From Occallatibacter savannae (GTDB lineage Bacteria; Acidobacteriota; Terriglobia; Terriglobales; Acidobacteriaceae), in NCBI RefSeq assembly GCF_003131205.1, contig NZ_QFFY01000001.1, positions 1,426,001 to 1,490,000 of the forward strand: 64,000 nt of DNA, in the 5' to 3' direction. Positions 9,885 through 18,520 of the stretch are shown piece after piece (position 1 is the first letter of the stretch; every line of letters begins with the position of its first letter). The translations under genes and the position numbers were made by a program. The notes under the pieces are model-generated. The model was not told the DNA's origin and searched no databases. It worked only from the letters and a program-made list of their open reading frames with translations.

Positions 9885-11207
9885 ATGCCTGATACCCGCT
9901 CGTGCTTTGAGATTCTCGGCGACATAGAGAGACTTTCCGGAGTCTTGCATCAGGGTGCCCCGCCGCCACTACCGCCGGACCGCTTGATCGGCAAATTGCG
10001 GGCGACGGTGATTCAGCTCTCCCAACCAAAAAAAGCACGACCGGTGAAATGCCCAGCTAACTATGTGGCATTGTGGAGAGAAATTGAAAACTCTCGACCA
10101 ATCGAGCTCCCTGCTAGGGCAATCCGATATTTGAGTTGGGAAACCGAAATCGCGATTCAGCCGAACTTTCAGAGTCTTGCGTTGACGCCAGAAAGGGTGA
10201 ACGCTCGGTCCTTGCAAGGGTTAGTCCGAAGCGTGCATCGCCGTTGGGAAAGCATGGCCAACACACCGTCTGTTGGGATTCTTCGGACTGCCCTTTTGAA
10301 TTATTCAAAGAAGAACGCTCTGATAGAGAAATGGAAGCAGAATTTTGGTTACGTATTGAACAGTGATGGACCAACCAGATTTGCTAAAGACATCCTCAAC
10401 ACTGGAAGGAGTTGGGATACTCTTTGCGATGAGTGGGGAGTAGAGGCTGATTCAGAGTTCGGGAATCAGGTCCTCTTACAGTGCATTTCGCATGCGGTCG
10501 GCGCGATGCAAAATGCCCAATACCAGAAAGCTACAGTTGAACTTGTATTGCCGAGCAAACATTGGCACCCTAGTTCATTCAAGCAAGCTGTCCAGCAGAT
10601 GATATTCGCCTCAAAGTCATCGCTCCAACACGCCGAACCATTGAAGAATTTCATCCTGAGCGATTCGCGACTCCTTGACCCGAGATTGCCATCCAACACC
10701 CCTAATTGGCTGGGCTTAAACGAATCAGCGAGGGACTTGGTGATTCAATGGCTTTCTGCCGAAGACATCAGACTCTTTTTTGACCACGTCCTCACGACCC
10801 GCAATGACCCGCATGGAAGAAAGCCCTTTTGGCTTAAATACATCGGACGGGTCAAGAGGTCGAGGCCACTCCTTGCGTCATTCGACGAGAGCCGATGGTT
10901 GGCAAATGTCGAGACAAGAGATAAGAGGAATTTTGGCAGGATGGATTATCACAGCGATACTAGTGCATTTCTTCTCGATTTTGGCCCAGTGGTAGTTGTC
11001 GAGTTCAGCAAAGTTGGAAATGCTGTCTATGTCCATGACCGACGAAAGGTTGCGCACTTGAACGATTCATTTTGGTCAGAGGGTCGATTTTACCTAAGCA
11101 CATTAAAACAGAAGAGCCGTATTGAGGCGATTTCGCACTTGCCACATTGGGAACGCAAGATGAGGACCTTGTTAGCTCAATACGGTATTCTCCCGGAAGC
11201 TAAATGA
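9885..11207 (+). CDS. zorC: Zorya type I protein ZorC (EH-signature-domain-like)
   Basis: A soluble 440-aa protein in the ZorC position, between zorB (6 bp) and zorD (4-bp ATGA overlap). ZorC of type I Zorya is a DNA-binding partner of ZorD that carries the so-called EH signature domain. The C-terminal third (about residues 290-400) has the conserved-looking stretch RLFFDHVLTTRNDPHGRKPFW, followed by strands around KRNFGRMDYHSD. I assign it from operon position, length and general fit rather than from a decisive catalytic motif. Confidence 0.85.
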   Translation: MPDTRSCFEILGDIERLSGVLHQGAPPPLPPDRLIGKLRATVIQLSQPKKARPVKCPANYVALWREIENSRPIELPARAIRYLSWETEIAIQPNFQSLALTPERVNARSLQGLVRSVHRRWESMANTPSVGILRTALLNYSKKNALIEKWKQNFGYVLNSDGPTRFAKDILNTGRSWDTLCDEWGVEADSEFGNQVLLQCISHAVGAMQNAQYQKATVELVLPSKHWHPSSFKQAVQQMIFASKSSLQHAEPLKNFILSDSRLLDPRLPSNTPNWLGLNESARDLVIQWLSAEDIRLFFDHVLTTRNDPHGRKPFWLKYIGRVKRSRPLLASFDESRWLANVETRDKRNFGRMDYHSDTSAFLLDFGPVVVVEFSKVGNAVYVHDRRKVAHLNDSFWSEGRFYLSTLKQKSRIEAISHLPHWERKMRTLLAQYGILPEAK

Positions 11208-14200
11208 ATTGGACTCTTTTTGAAGGCTCGAACATTACTGTCACTGCCGAGGAGCGCGGAGTCCTAATCACGCGCCATGAAGCCCCTCAATCTTCCATCT
11301 CTAGGTTCGAGCGAATTCTACCTACAGTCCTTCTGCAATTGGAAGACATGGAATTAACGGTTGCACAATCGGAGTCCTCATGGCTTGTTGCTTATCCTGA
11401 ATTTGCGCGACTCGAAGAAAACGGAATCAATGCTTTCGAGAATTTGTGCAGGTGGTCTCCTTTAAGCTTGGAACTAGAGTCTAGCCGCTGGCTTGGAGCT
11501 ACCGATTTCCGATATGCATATCGGTTTTACTGGGGCTCAAAACTGGTGTCATCGCAGAGGCTAGGCTGCTTCTTAAAAGCGGGCAATGAGACGTTTCGAC
11601 TGGATTCGGATACCTTCAACCTACTAGAGGCGATTGATACCTTCAATGGTTCTTCAGTCAAAGAAAAGACCGTAGGTGCACTTCTACGCTTCCACGAGAT
11701 AAAGGGGCTTGCCGGTTCGATTGGAGCAAAATTAGACAAATATCTTGCCGCAGAACGTGTCCTTCTCCCTTCGAAGTTGGGAGTTGACATAATCGCTGAG
11801 GGCGGAGGTCGGATTTCATTCGTCCCCAAAGTTGAAGGTGTCCCGCAAGATGCATTGACTCGAGCTTTCTTTGCAGAAGATGACATCGAGAGTGTTTACG
11901 CTGTCGATGACGCAGCTGGCGGCCGTGTGCGGGTGATTTTTGACGAAGAGCAGCAGGAAGTCCTTCGTCGTATACAGCGAGTTCGACACCTTGGAGGACA
12001 AGCAAAGGCCGAGATTATGCGGGACCCGTCCTCTGTTTTTGACGGGGTCTCTGGCTCAGTCGAATTCGCGTTCGGACCGCGAGTCATTGGTATTGGAGAT
12101 TTCCCGTTTACGGTTCGCCCTTACCTTGATTCCCGGACGGGTATCCTCGATGAGCAACTGGTGGAGCCGGAACCAGAATTGGGCTTGGAATGCACTTACG
12201 CGGATGGCAGTTCAGAACGCATTCGATTCACGTCGCGCCAAGAACTGCTTCAGCTTAAAAATGATGTGTCCGACGCAATCGGCAGAGGTGCCGGAACCGT
12301 AGAGTTCAATGGCAAGACAATCTCAATAACGGCTGACTTTGAGAAGTCATTGGCAGAACTTCTGAAACCGAGGGGGAAAAAAGTTCCTCCCACAGAGGAA
12401 CCTCAACGCCCCGGAAAGTATGTCCTCATATACACGAATGAGAACAGTCTTGAGTATCAAGGTGAAAGTCCACGGGTTGACCCACGCTTTAGGCCAGAGC
12501 TTCCACTGTCGTTCAGTGCAGTCCCAAAGGCGCACCAGTTTTTGGGCTATCAGTGGTTAAGGGCGAATTACGAGTCCAGCCGAGGCGGCTGCCTCTTGGC
12601 GGACGATATGGGGCTCGGGAAGACTTTGCAAGTACTCTTGTTTCTTGCTGCCTTAATCGAGACAGGTGATTTGTCTGATGTCCGGAATGAAACGAATTTA
12701 CCCCCTTGGAACCCCATTCTTATCATCGCGCCCGTCATTTTGGTTGAGAATGCCACTTGGCAGACGGACATGCGAACGTTCTTCAAGGATGAGGGTTCTA
12801 TCTTTGAACCGCTTCTCGTGCTTCATGGAGACACTATTAAGAGCTATAGGAATCCTGAGATGCGAGGTAGGGAAATCGCCATTGGGCAACCTGCGCTTCG
12901 GCTCGAAGAACTTAGAAGATTCAAAGTCATTTTGACCAACTACGAGACCGTGGTCAATTATCAGCACTCGTTTGCAAAAGTGCGCTGGTCAGCTGTAGTA
13001 ACGGACGAAGCGCAAGAGTTCAAGACTCCAAGTACAAAGGTTTCACACGCACTGAAGGCTTTGAATTCTCGATTTCGCATCGCCTCGACGGGAACTCCAG
13101 TCGAAACTAGGCTATTTGACGTTTGGAATCTGTTCGATTATCTTCAGCCCGGTCCATTGCTGGGTAGTGCGACTGAATTTCGGAAAGATTATGAGTCCGC
13201 GTCCGAAAATGCCGAAGGGTTACCGAAGCTCAAAGAGAGACTCAGGCTTGGCCACCCTGATGCCTTTTTGCTGAGACGCAATAAGGCAGATGTGCTAGAC
13301 CTGCCGCCGAAAATTGAGCATTACATAAAGAGCGTACTATCGAAACGGCAAGTTGACTGGCACACAGACTTACTCAATCGAAAGTCCGAGAACAGCTCTG
13401 AGAGCCACCCCTTCTCTATTCTGCATCATTTGATGCGTCTCTATCAGCACCCCTCCCTTGTCCCGAAATTCGAGCCGCCGACCGCCGAGGAAGCAATGCA
13501 CTCCTGTCCGAAGCTGCAAAGCGTAGTTGATTGTTTGCGCGGCATCCGGTCGCAGTCGGAAAAAGCTCTCATCTTCACCCGGAGCATTGACATGCAACAG
13601 CTCCTTGCTGTTGTGCTGGAACACGTCTTCGGCTTTCAGGTTCACATCGTAAACGGGGCAACTGGGAAGGATGGCAGAAAAGGGATTGGAAAATCCCGAC
13701 GTGGAATTGTGGATGCTTTTCGCAATTCATCCGGTTTCAATGTTTTGATTTTGTCGCCAGATGTGGCAGGTATCGGGCTGACGATTGTCGAGGCCAATCA
13801 CGTGATTCACTACGGTCGTTGGTGGAACCCAGCCAAAGAATCTCAGGCCACTGACCGCGCCTATAGGATTGGGCAGACCAAGCCAGTTCACGTCTATTAC
13901 CCTATATCAACACATCCAGAAAACAGCTTCCCTACTTTTGACGAAAAGCTGGATGAACTTCTAAGACTTCGCAAACAATTAGCCGCCGATTTTCTTTCCC
14001 CCATCCCAAGCGAGAATGACCTACAGCGGGAGCTTCTCGATTCCCTCGGAGTGACAGATGCGGCAGTTCCGCCGCAACAAGTAGTCACCGTTGATGACAT
14101 TACTGGACTTACGTGGGATAGGTTTGAGGCACTTGTCGCTTTGATTGAGAACAAAAGCGGAAGGAAGGCGTGGCTCTCACCGCGATGCGGAGATGGAGGT

Positions 14201-14578
14201 GTGGATGTGATTTCCCAATTAGGCTCAGAAGTCCGGCTCATACAATGCAAGCACACACAGTGGACAGATGTCATTGACAGAGACGTGCTTTATGAATTGA
14301 TGGCCTCCTGTGACAATTTTCGGGCGAACCTTCGAGTGGCTGGCTTCACTTTCAAGCCAATGCTGGTCACAAACGCCAGCGTATCTCGGCAGACTAAGGA
14401 GTTTGGAATCAGCAGAGATATTGAGATTGTCGCGGCGGATTCATTCAGCAAATTCATGGGGAATTCCAATTACACGAGAGCGGAAATTGAGAGCGTCGAA
14501 TTCAACCGCTACTCTTCACTACCCCGACTGAAAGCAGACCTGATTGGGCAGTTGAGTCAGATGTCTTCGCAAAGGTAG
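11204..14578 (+). CDS. zorD: Zorya type I protein ZorD (Snf2 helicase with Mrr-like nuclease domain)
   Basis: ZorD is the ATP-driven effector of type I Zorya. After a large N-terminal region (residues 1-430), the Snf2 motor shows Walker A in ADDMGLGKT near 465, motif II VTDEAQEF near 597, motif III STGTPVETR and motif VI ATDRAYRIGQ. The C-terminal 150 residues form an Mrr-like restriction-endonuclease domain with GDGGVDVI near 995 and QCKH near 1013. This gives the D...QxK version of the PD-(D/E)xK active site. The 1124-aa length fits type I ZorD. It is followed by the DUF262 gene after 65 bp, so co-transcription is likely. Confidence 0.93.
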   Translation: MNWTLFEGSNITVTAEERGVLITRHEAPQSSISRFERILPTVLLQLEDMELTVAQSESSWLVAYPEFARLEENGINAFENLCRWSPLSLELESSRWLGATDFRYAYRFYWGSKLVSSQRLGCFLKAGNETFRLDSDTFNLLEAIDTFNGSSVKEKTVGALLRFHEIKGLAGSIGAKLDKYLAAERVLLPSKLGVDIIAEGGGRISFVPKVEGVPQDALTRAFFAEDDIESVYAVDDAAGGRVRVIFDEEQQEVLRRIQRVRHLGGQAKAEIMRDPSSVFDGVSGSVEFAFGPRVIGIGDFPFTVRPYLDSRTGILDEQLVEPEPELGLECTYADGSSERIRFTSRQELLQLKNDVSDAIGRGAGTVEFNGKTISITADFEKSLAELLKPRGKKVPPTEEPQRPGKYVLIYTNENSLEYQGESPRVDPRFRPELPLSFSAVPKAHQFLGYQWLRANYESSRGGCLLADDMGLGKTLQVLLFLAALIETGDLSDVRNETNLPPWNPILIIAPVILVENATWQTDMRTFFKDEGSIFEPLLVLHGDTIKSYRNPEMRGREIAIGQPALRLEELRRFKVILTNYETVVNYQHSFAKVRWSAVVTDEAQEFKTPSTKVSHALKALNSRFRIASTGTPVETRLFDVWNLFDYLQPGPLLGSATEFRKDYESASENAEGLPKLKERLRLGHPDAFLLRRNKADVLDLPPKIEHYIKSVLSKRQVDWHTDLLNRKSENSSESHPFSILHHLMRLYQHPSLVPKFEPPTAEEAMHSCPKLQSVVDCLRGIRSQSEKALIFTRSIDMQQLLAVVLEHVFGFQVHIVNGATGKDGRKGIGKSRRGIVDAFRNSSGFNVLILSPDVAGIGLTIVEANHVIHYGRWWNPAKESQATDRAYRIGQTKPVHVYYPISTHPENSFPTFDEKLDELLRLRKQLAADFLSPIPSENDLQRELLDSLGVTDAAVPPQQVVTVDDITGLTWDRFEALVALIENKSGRKAWLSPRCGDGGVDVISQLGSEVRLIQCKHTQWTDVIDRDVLYELMASCDNFRANLRVAGFTFKPMLVTNASVSRQTKEFGISRDIEIVAADSFSKFMGNSNYTRAEIESVEFNRYSSLPRLKADLIGQLSQMSSQR

Positions 14579-14643
14579 TCCGGATGAGAAAAGATGAGGC
14601 GACTAGCTGGTTACAACCCAACTGAGGAAGGAACAGGGTCACC

Positions 14644-16458
14644 ATGCAGCAACAGAATATTCCCATCGGCAGTCTAGTGGACATGTACAAACGGGGTGAA
14701 TTGCGGTTGCCGGAAATCCAACGCCACTATGTCTGGCAAGCGACACGGGTCCGTGACCTCCTCGATTCACTCTATCGTTGCTATCCGAGCGGTTCGATTC
14801 TGATGTGGGAAACTGACGAGCCGGTGCCGACCCGCGATTTCGCAATAGCACAGGATTCGACAGCGTTCGCAGGGCGCAAACTTCTGCTCGATGGTCAGCA
14901 GCGTCTGACATCTTTGACAGCGGTGATCAGCGGGGAGAATGTGTCGGTGCGAGGCCGCAAACGTCCGATCGCCATTCTTTTCAATTTAGAGCACCCAGAA
15001 GGCCCGCCGAGCGAGGCACAAGAAGTTGAAGGAGATGAAGAGACACTCACTCTCTCCGATGATGAGTTCGCCGATGAAACCGGGACGGATAGCGAAGGCG
15101 AAGAACAGGGTCTACAGGAAAAGTTGAATCGTCGCACTTTCGTCGTCGCCAGCAAGGCTCTTGAAGCACTTCCCAATTGGGTTTCGGTGAGTGAAGTATT
15201 CCGAACGTCGAACGATTTCGAACTCCTCAAGAAAGCTGGCATTAAGTCGTTCGATGACCCACGGGCCCAGAAATACTCTGAGCGGTTGAAGAGACTTCGA
15301 GCAATCAAAGACTATCTCTACGTTGTGCATGTTCTGGAGCGCAAAATGACCTACGAAGAGGTGACGGAAATCTTCGTACGAGTCAACTCGCTTGGAGCCA
15401 AGTTGAAGTCCTCCGACCTCGCTTTGGCACAGATGACATCTCGTTGGCCCAACCTTCTTAAGGAACTCGAAGCTTTTCAAGATGAGTGCGAACAAAGTTG
15501 GTTCACAATCGAACTTGGTCAGCTCGTCCGTGCCATTGTGGTGTTTGCAACGAAACAATGCTTATTTCGTGCGGTCGCAACCACTCCCGTGGAGAAGCTG
15601 AAGAGTGGGTGGGAGCAAGCGAAGGAAGGACTTCGGTTTGCTGTCAACTTTCTGAGAGCCAATGCGGGGATTGAGGACGAGAGCTTGTTGTCCTCGCCCA
15701 TGTTCATTCATGTTCTCGCTGCAATCAGTCGGGTGAAGGACAACAAGCTCTCTGCCCCTGAGCAGCGCAGGCTGTTGAACTGGCTCTTGGTTGCGAATGC
15801 CAGAGGCCGATATTCACGTGGCTCGACCGAAACACTTTTAAACGAGGATTTGGGCATCGTATTTCGGGGTGAGAATCTGGCTGCTTTAATGGAACCGCTG
15901 AAGCGGCAATTCGGTCGGCTCCACATTGAAGCGGGCGACCTCGCTGGTCGTGGCGTCAACAGTCCATTACTCTCGCTGGCTTACCTAGCACTCAAGGCTG
16001 GAGGGGCCAAAGACTGGTACAGCGGACTAGGATTGTCCCTGACGCATCAAGGGAAACTGCATTTCATTCAATGGCACCACATTATCCCTAAATCTCTTCT
16101 CAAGGAAAAGGGATTTGAAACCGGAGAAATCAATGAAATCTCAAACATGGCATTCATCACAGGACAGACGAACCGCCGTATAAGCAATAAAGAAGCCAAC
16201 GAGTATCTGGCGTCAATTGTTGCGAAACAGGGAAAAGCGGCATTAGATAGCCAGTGCGTGCCGAGTGACCCTACCCTTTGGCACACAGAAAAGTATCGAG
16301 ACTTCTTGCAATTCCGACGCAAAGCATTAGCAGAGCGAATGAACAACTTTATTCAGGAAAAAGCGGGACTGAAACCACAGTCTGGTGAAGTTCCCGACAT
16401 GACGGCAAGCAAAGAGGAGAGTGATGCCCCATTCGCTGAACCAGCCGTTATCAACTGA
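14644..16458 (+). CDS. DUF262 and HNH-domain protein (GmrSD-like type IV restriction family)
   Basis: The N-terminal DUF262 (GmrS/ParB-like nucleotidase) domain shows LPEIQRHYVW near residue 20 and the diagnostic DGQQRLTSL near residue 83. An acidic insert (DEETLTLSDDEFADE) occupies about 130-160. The C-terminal part has a His-Me finger/HNH core, QWHHIIPKSL near 476 followed by NMAFITGQTNRR, as in the GmrD/DUF1524 half. GmrSD enzymes cut modified DNA in an NTP-dependent way, and a similar fusion (SspE) acts with phosphorothioation. It starts 65 bp after zorD with a Shine-Dalgarno GAGGAAGG. It overlaps the next gene by about 35 bp, so the two form a coupled pair. Confidence 0.88.
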   Translation: MQQQNIPIGSLVDMYKRGELRLPEIQRHYVWQATRVRDLLDSLYRCYPSGSILMWETDEPVPTRDFAIAQDSTAFAGRKLLLDGQQRLTSLTAVISGENVSVRGRKRPIAILFNLEHPEGPPSEAQEVEGDEETLTLSDDEFADETGTDSEGEEQGLQEKLNRRTFVVASKALEALPNWVSVSEVFRTSNDFELLKKAGIKSFDDPRAQKYSERLKRLRAIKDYLYVVHVLERKMTYEEVTEIFVRVNSLGAKLKSSDLALAQMTSRWPNLLKELEAFQDECEQSWFTIELGQLVRAIVVFATKQCLFRAVATTPVEKLKSGWEQAKEGLRFAVNFLRANAGIEDESLLSSPMFIHVLAAISRVKDNKLSAPEQRRLLNWLLVANARGRYSRGSTETLLNEDLGIVFRGENLAALMEPLKRQFGRLHIEAGDLAGRGVNSPLLSLAYLALKAGGAKDWYSGLGLSLTHQGKLHFIQWHHIIPKSLLKEKGFETGEINEISNMAFITGQTNRRISNKEANEYLASIVAKQGKAALDSQCVPSDPTLWHTEKYRDFLQFRRKALAERMNNFIQEKAGLKPQSGEVPDMTASKEESDAPFAEPAVIN

Positions 16459-17392
16459 CTTCGATGATGCGTTACGCTTGGCCTCCGTTCTTCATCGCGA
16501 ACAGGCGCGAAAGGGCACACAGGTTCCCTATATTGCACATATCCTTGGGGTGACGGCTCTCGTTCTCGAATACGGTGGAACGGAAACTCAGGCAATCGCC
16601 GCCCTCCTGCATGATGCGGTAGAGGACTGTGGCGGCAAGCCGACGCTGATACAAATCGAGGCTCAGTTTGGAAATGATGTCGCGGGTATCGTAGAGTCCT
16701 GTTCCGATTCGTTTGAAGTAGGCCCGAAGCTTGGCTGGAGAGAGCGAAAGCAAGCGCATCTTGAACATCTGAGGCGGTGTGATGAGACCGTTTTGCTGGT
16801 CACCGCAGCGGACAAGCTCCACAATCTTTCCGCTATCGAGCGAGACCTCCGGGACAAGGGGCCAGAAATCTGGAAGAGGTTCAATGCTGAACCTTCCGAC
16901 CAGTTCTGGTACTACGATTCAGTGCTAGAAATTCTGGAATCTCGTCTGGGCAACTCCATCGTTCAGAGCCTGAAGGACACGTTGGAACGAGTTCGCATTA
17001 CGTGCCCCTACGCGAGAGTTGCTAGGAAGCAAGACCACTTGAACGTGCCGATGCCCAACGCTCGACGAAAGCTGCGTCTGAATGGGAGTTTTGATGCGTC
17101 CGAATTTGCTCTCGTAAAGAAGGGCTTCATTCCAGAGTCAATGGATGATAGATGGTTTATCTTTTTCGACCCGGACGCCAGCCAACTTCAAATACACAGG
17201 AGTTGGACGGGCTACTGCATTTATCTACTCAAATTCAGAAGGGAAGGAAGTAGGCACGAAGTCTCTCAAGCGTGGGTCAACCGCGATCCCGAGCAATACA
17301 CCGAGGACGACCCCGAACACGATGCTGCGGTAGCCATTTACCTGATTGATGTCCTGCTCCTTGGGAAGGACCGTGGGTTTCCAAGCAGCTAA
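16424..17392 (+). CDS. SpoT-like HD hydrolase with unusual C-terminal domain
   Basis: The N-terminal 170 residues are an HD-domain hydrolase of the RelA/SpoT (alarmone hydrolase) type: YIAHILG, then LLHDAVED near 63 and ADKLHNLSAI near 130. No synthetase domain is present. From about residue 205 a second, compact domain follows with RWFIFFDP, HRSWTGYCIYLLKF near 259, a WVNRDPEQY motif and a helical end (AVAIYLIDVLLLG). I cannot name this domain, though it has the look of a conserved family. The gene overlaps the DUF262 gene and begins at ATG 16424 after AGAGGAG. The pairing suggests a nucleotide-linked defence role; the substrate is unknown. Confidence 0.82.
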   Translation: MPHSLNQPLSTDFDDALRLASVLHREQARKGTQVPYIAHILGVTALVLEYGGTETQAIAALLHDAVEDCGGKPTLIQIEAQFGNDVAGIVESCSDSFEVGPKLGWRERKQAHLEHLRRCDETVLLVTAADKLHNLSAIERDLRDKGPEIWKRFNAEPSDQFWYYDSVLEILESRLGNSIVQSLKDTLERVRITCPYARVARKQDHLNVPMPNARRKLRLNGSFDASEFALVKKGFIPESMDDRWFIFFDPDASQLQIHRSWTGYCIYLLKFRREGSRHEVSQAWVNRDPEQYTEDDPEHDAAVAIYLIDVLLLGKDRGFPSS

Positions 17393-17409
17393 CCATCACG
17401 CCCCAATCT

Positions 17410-17529
17410 TCAGAGCCTTTCGCGAAGTGCCAGCCTGAAGGCAGGAGTGAAAAGGTCCTTGGCTATAGCGTCCCTGAGTAGAGCGATGAGGTCATTTTCG
17501 GTGAGGTCTAGCGGGCAGCGGCACCACAC
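17410..17529 (-). CDS. possible small ORF or C-terminal extension (39 aa)
   Basis: A short GTG-initiated ORF whose translation looks protein-like: an acidic-amphipathic helix DLTENDLIALLRDAIAKDLF followed by TPAFRLALRERL and a stop. It is in the same frame as the upstream secreted protein, directly after that protein's TGA with only two codons between. So it is either a separate small gene or a lost or readthrough extension. No clear ribosome-binding site is visible. Confidence 0.3.
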   Translation of the reverse strand: MWCRCPLDLTENDLIALLRDAIAKDLFTPAFRLALRERL

Positions 17530-17535
17530 AACGAT

Positions 17536-18264
17536 TCATGGAGCCACGTCAACGAGAATCAGATTGATGTTTTCTAGGTCTTTGAATATATTCCCGCCGT
17601 TATGACCGGTCATGAAGCGCATGTTCTCCTCATTGCTCTTGCCGTAGTCATCCCAAAAGTCGTCACTCGCGAAAACAGCGTGATAGCCATTTGCGTGCAT
17701 ATAGCTTACCGACCCGCCCATGCGAATTTTCCTGTAGGCGAGTCCCAGCAAATCTGGGGTTGCAAAGACGTTATAACCTCCGTTTAGCATTCCAACGCCC
17801 CCTTTGATATCGCCACCAAGATCGTTATCTTTGTCATCCGCAACGCGTTTGGCCAAAACCGCGAAAATGAAGTTTGCCCTTCTCAATATCTCTGGATCAC
17901 CCCCCGGCTTGCCGTCTACGAGAGGTTGAATAAACCCACTGTGCGCAGCCGCATAGTCCGACTCGTCATCGGATAAGGTCAAGTTCTCGCCATTTCGAAG
18001 CGTCAGCTTGTATAAGCCGTTGTCATGAACCTCTGATTTGAAAATGTTCGATGGGCCGAATGTTGCCATCGCAGCCTTTATTACGGCGATTGAGGCACAA
18101 TTTCCGTGATCCTCATCGCTATCCTCGTCGCCGGGGGCCTGTCTGAAAGCTTCGATGATTTCGAGCGAATAATGGGATGAGGGGGAGAAAATCAGAGGGG
18201 ATTTTTGGGATAGAGTGGACGAATGAGGCAAAACGAGTGAAAGCGCAAGGACCCAGAATCTCAT
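17536..18264 (-). CDS. secreted cysteine-peptidase-like (papain/calpain-fold) protein
   Basis: From the ATG at 18264 the protein starts with a signal peptide (MRFWVLALSLVLPHSSTLS) of about 20 residues. It then has a likely catalytic Cys helix (GNCASIAVIKAAM, near residue 54) and a late His-containing stretch (MHANGYHAVFASDDFWDDYG). This order resembles calpain/papain-fold peptidases. A longer frame starts at 18387, but the 18264 start has AAGGAG upstream and gives a clean signal peptide. It is divergent from the lipoprotein gene at 18521. The substrate is unknown, and peptidase activity is inference from the Cys/His pattern. Confidence 0.7.
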   Translation of the reverse strand: MRFWVLALSLVLPHSSTLSQKSPLIFSPSSHYSLEIIEAFRQAPGDEDSDEDHGNCASIAVIKAAMATFGPSNIFKSEVHDNGLYKLTLRNGENLTLSDDESDYAAAHSGFIQPLVDGKPGGDPEILRRANFIFAVLAKRVADDKDNDLGGDIKGGVGMLNGGYNVFATPDLLGLAYRKIRMGGSVSYMHANGYHAVFASDDFWDDYGKSNEENMRFMTGHNGGNIFKDLENINLILVDVAP

Positions 18265-18520
18265 GTTGAGGACATATCTCCTTAGAGGTAGTAGCGCCAT
18301 CATAGCTTTGACCGTCAGCGGCAGTAAATCTAAAACTTTCGAAAGAATCGCACGGCCATTTAGGAAATAAGCTATAGCTGCTATCAATCGGCGATGCCGA
18401 ACATGTGCCTACCCGACTCATCAACTTATAAGTAAACTTTTGTGTAGACAGAATTATCAAAACAGGGCAGGATGGGTATCAATCGCGCAAGCTACCTCGT
18501 TTGTTCCCCGGAGCCCGCTC

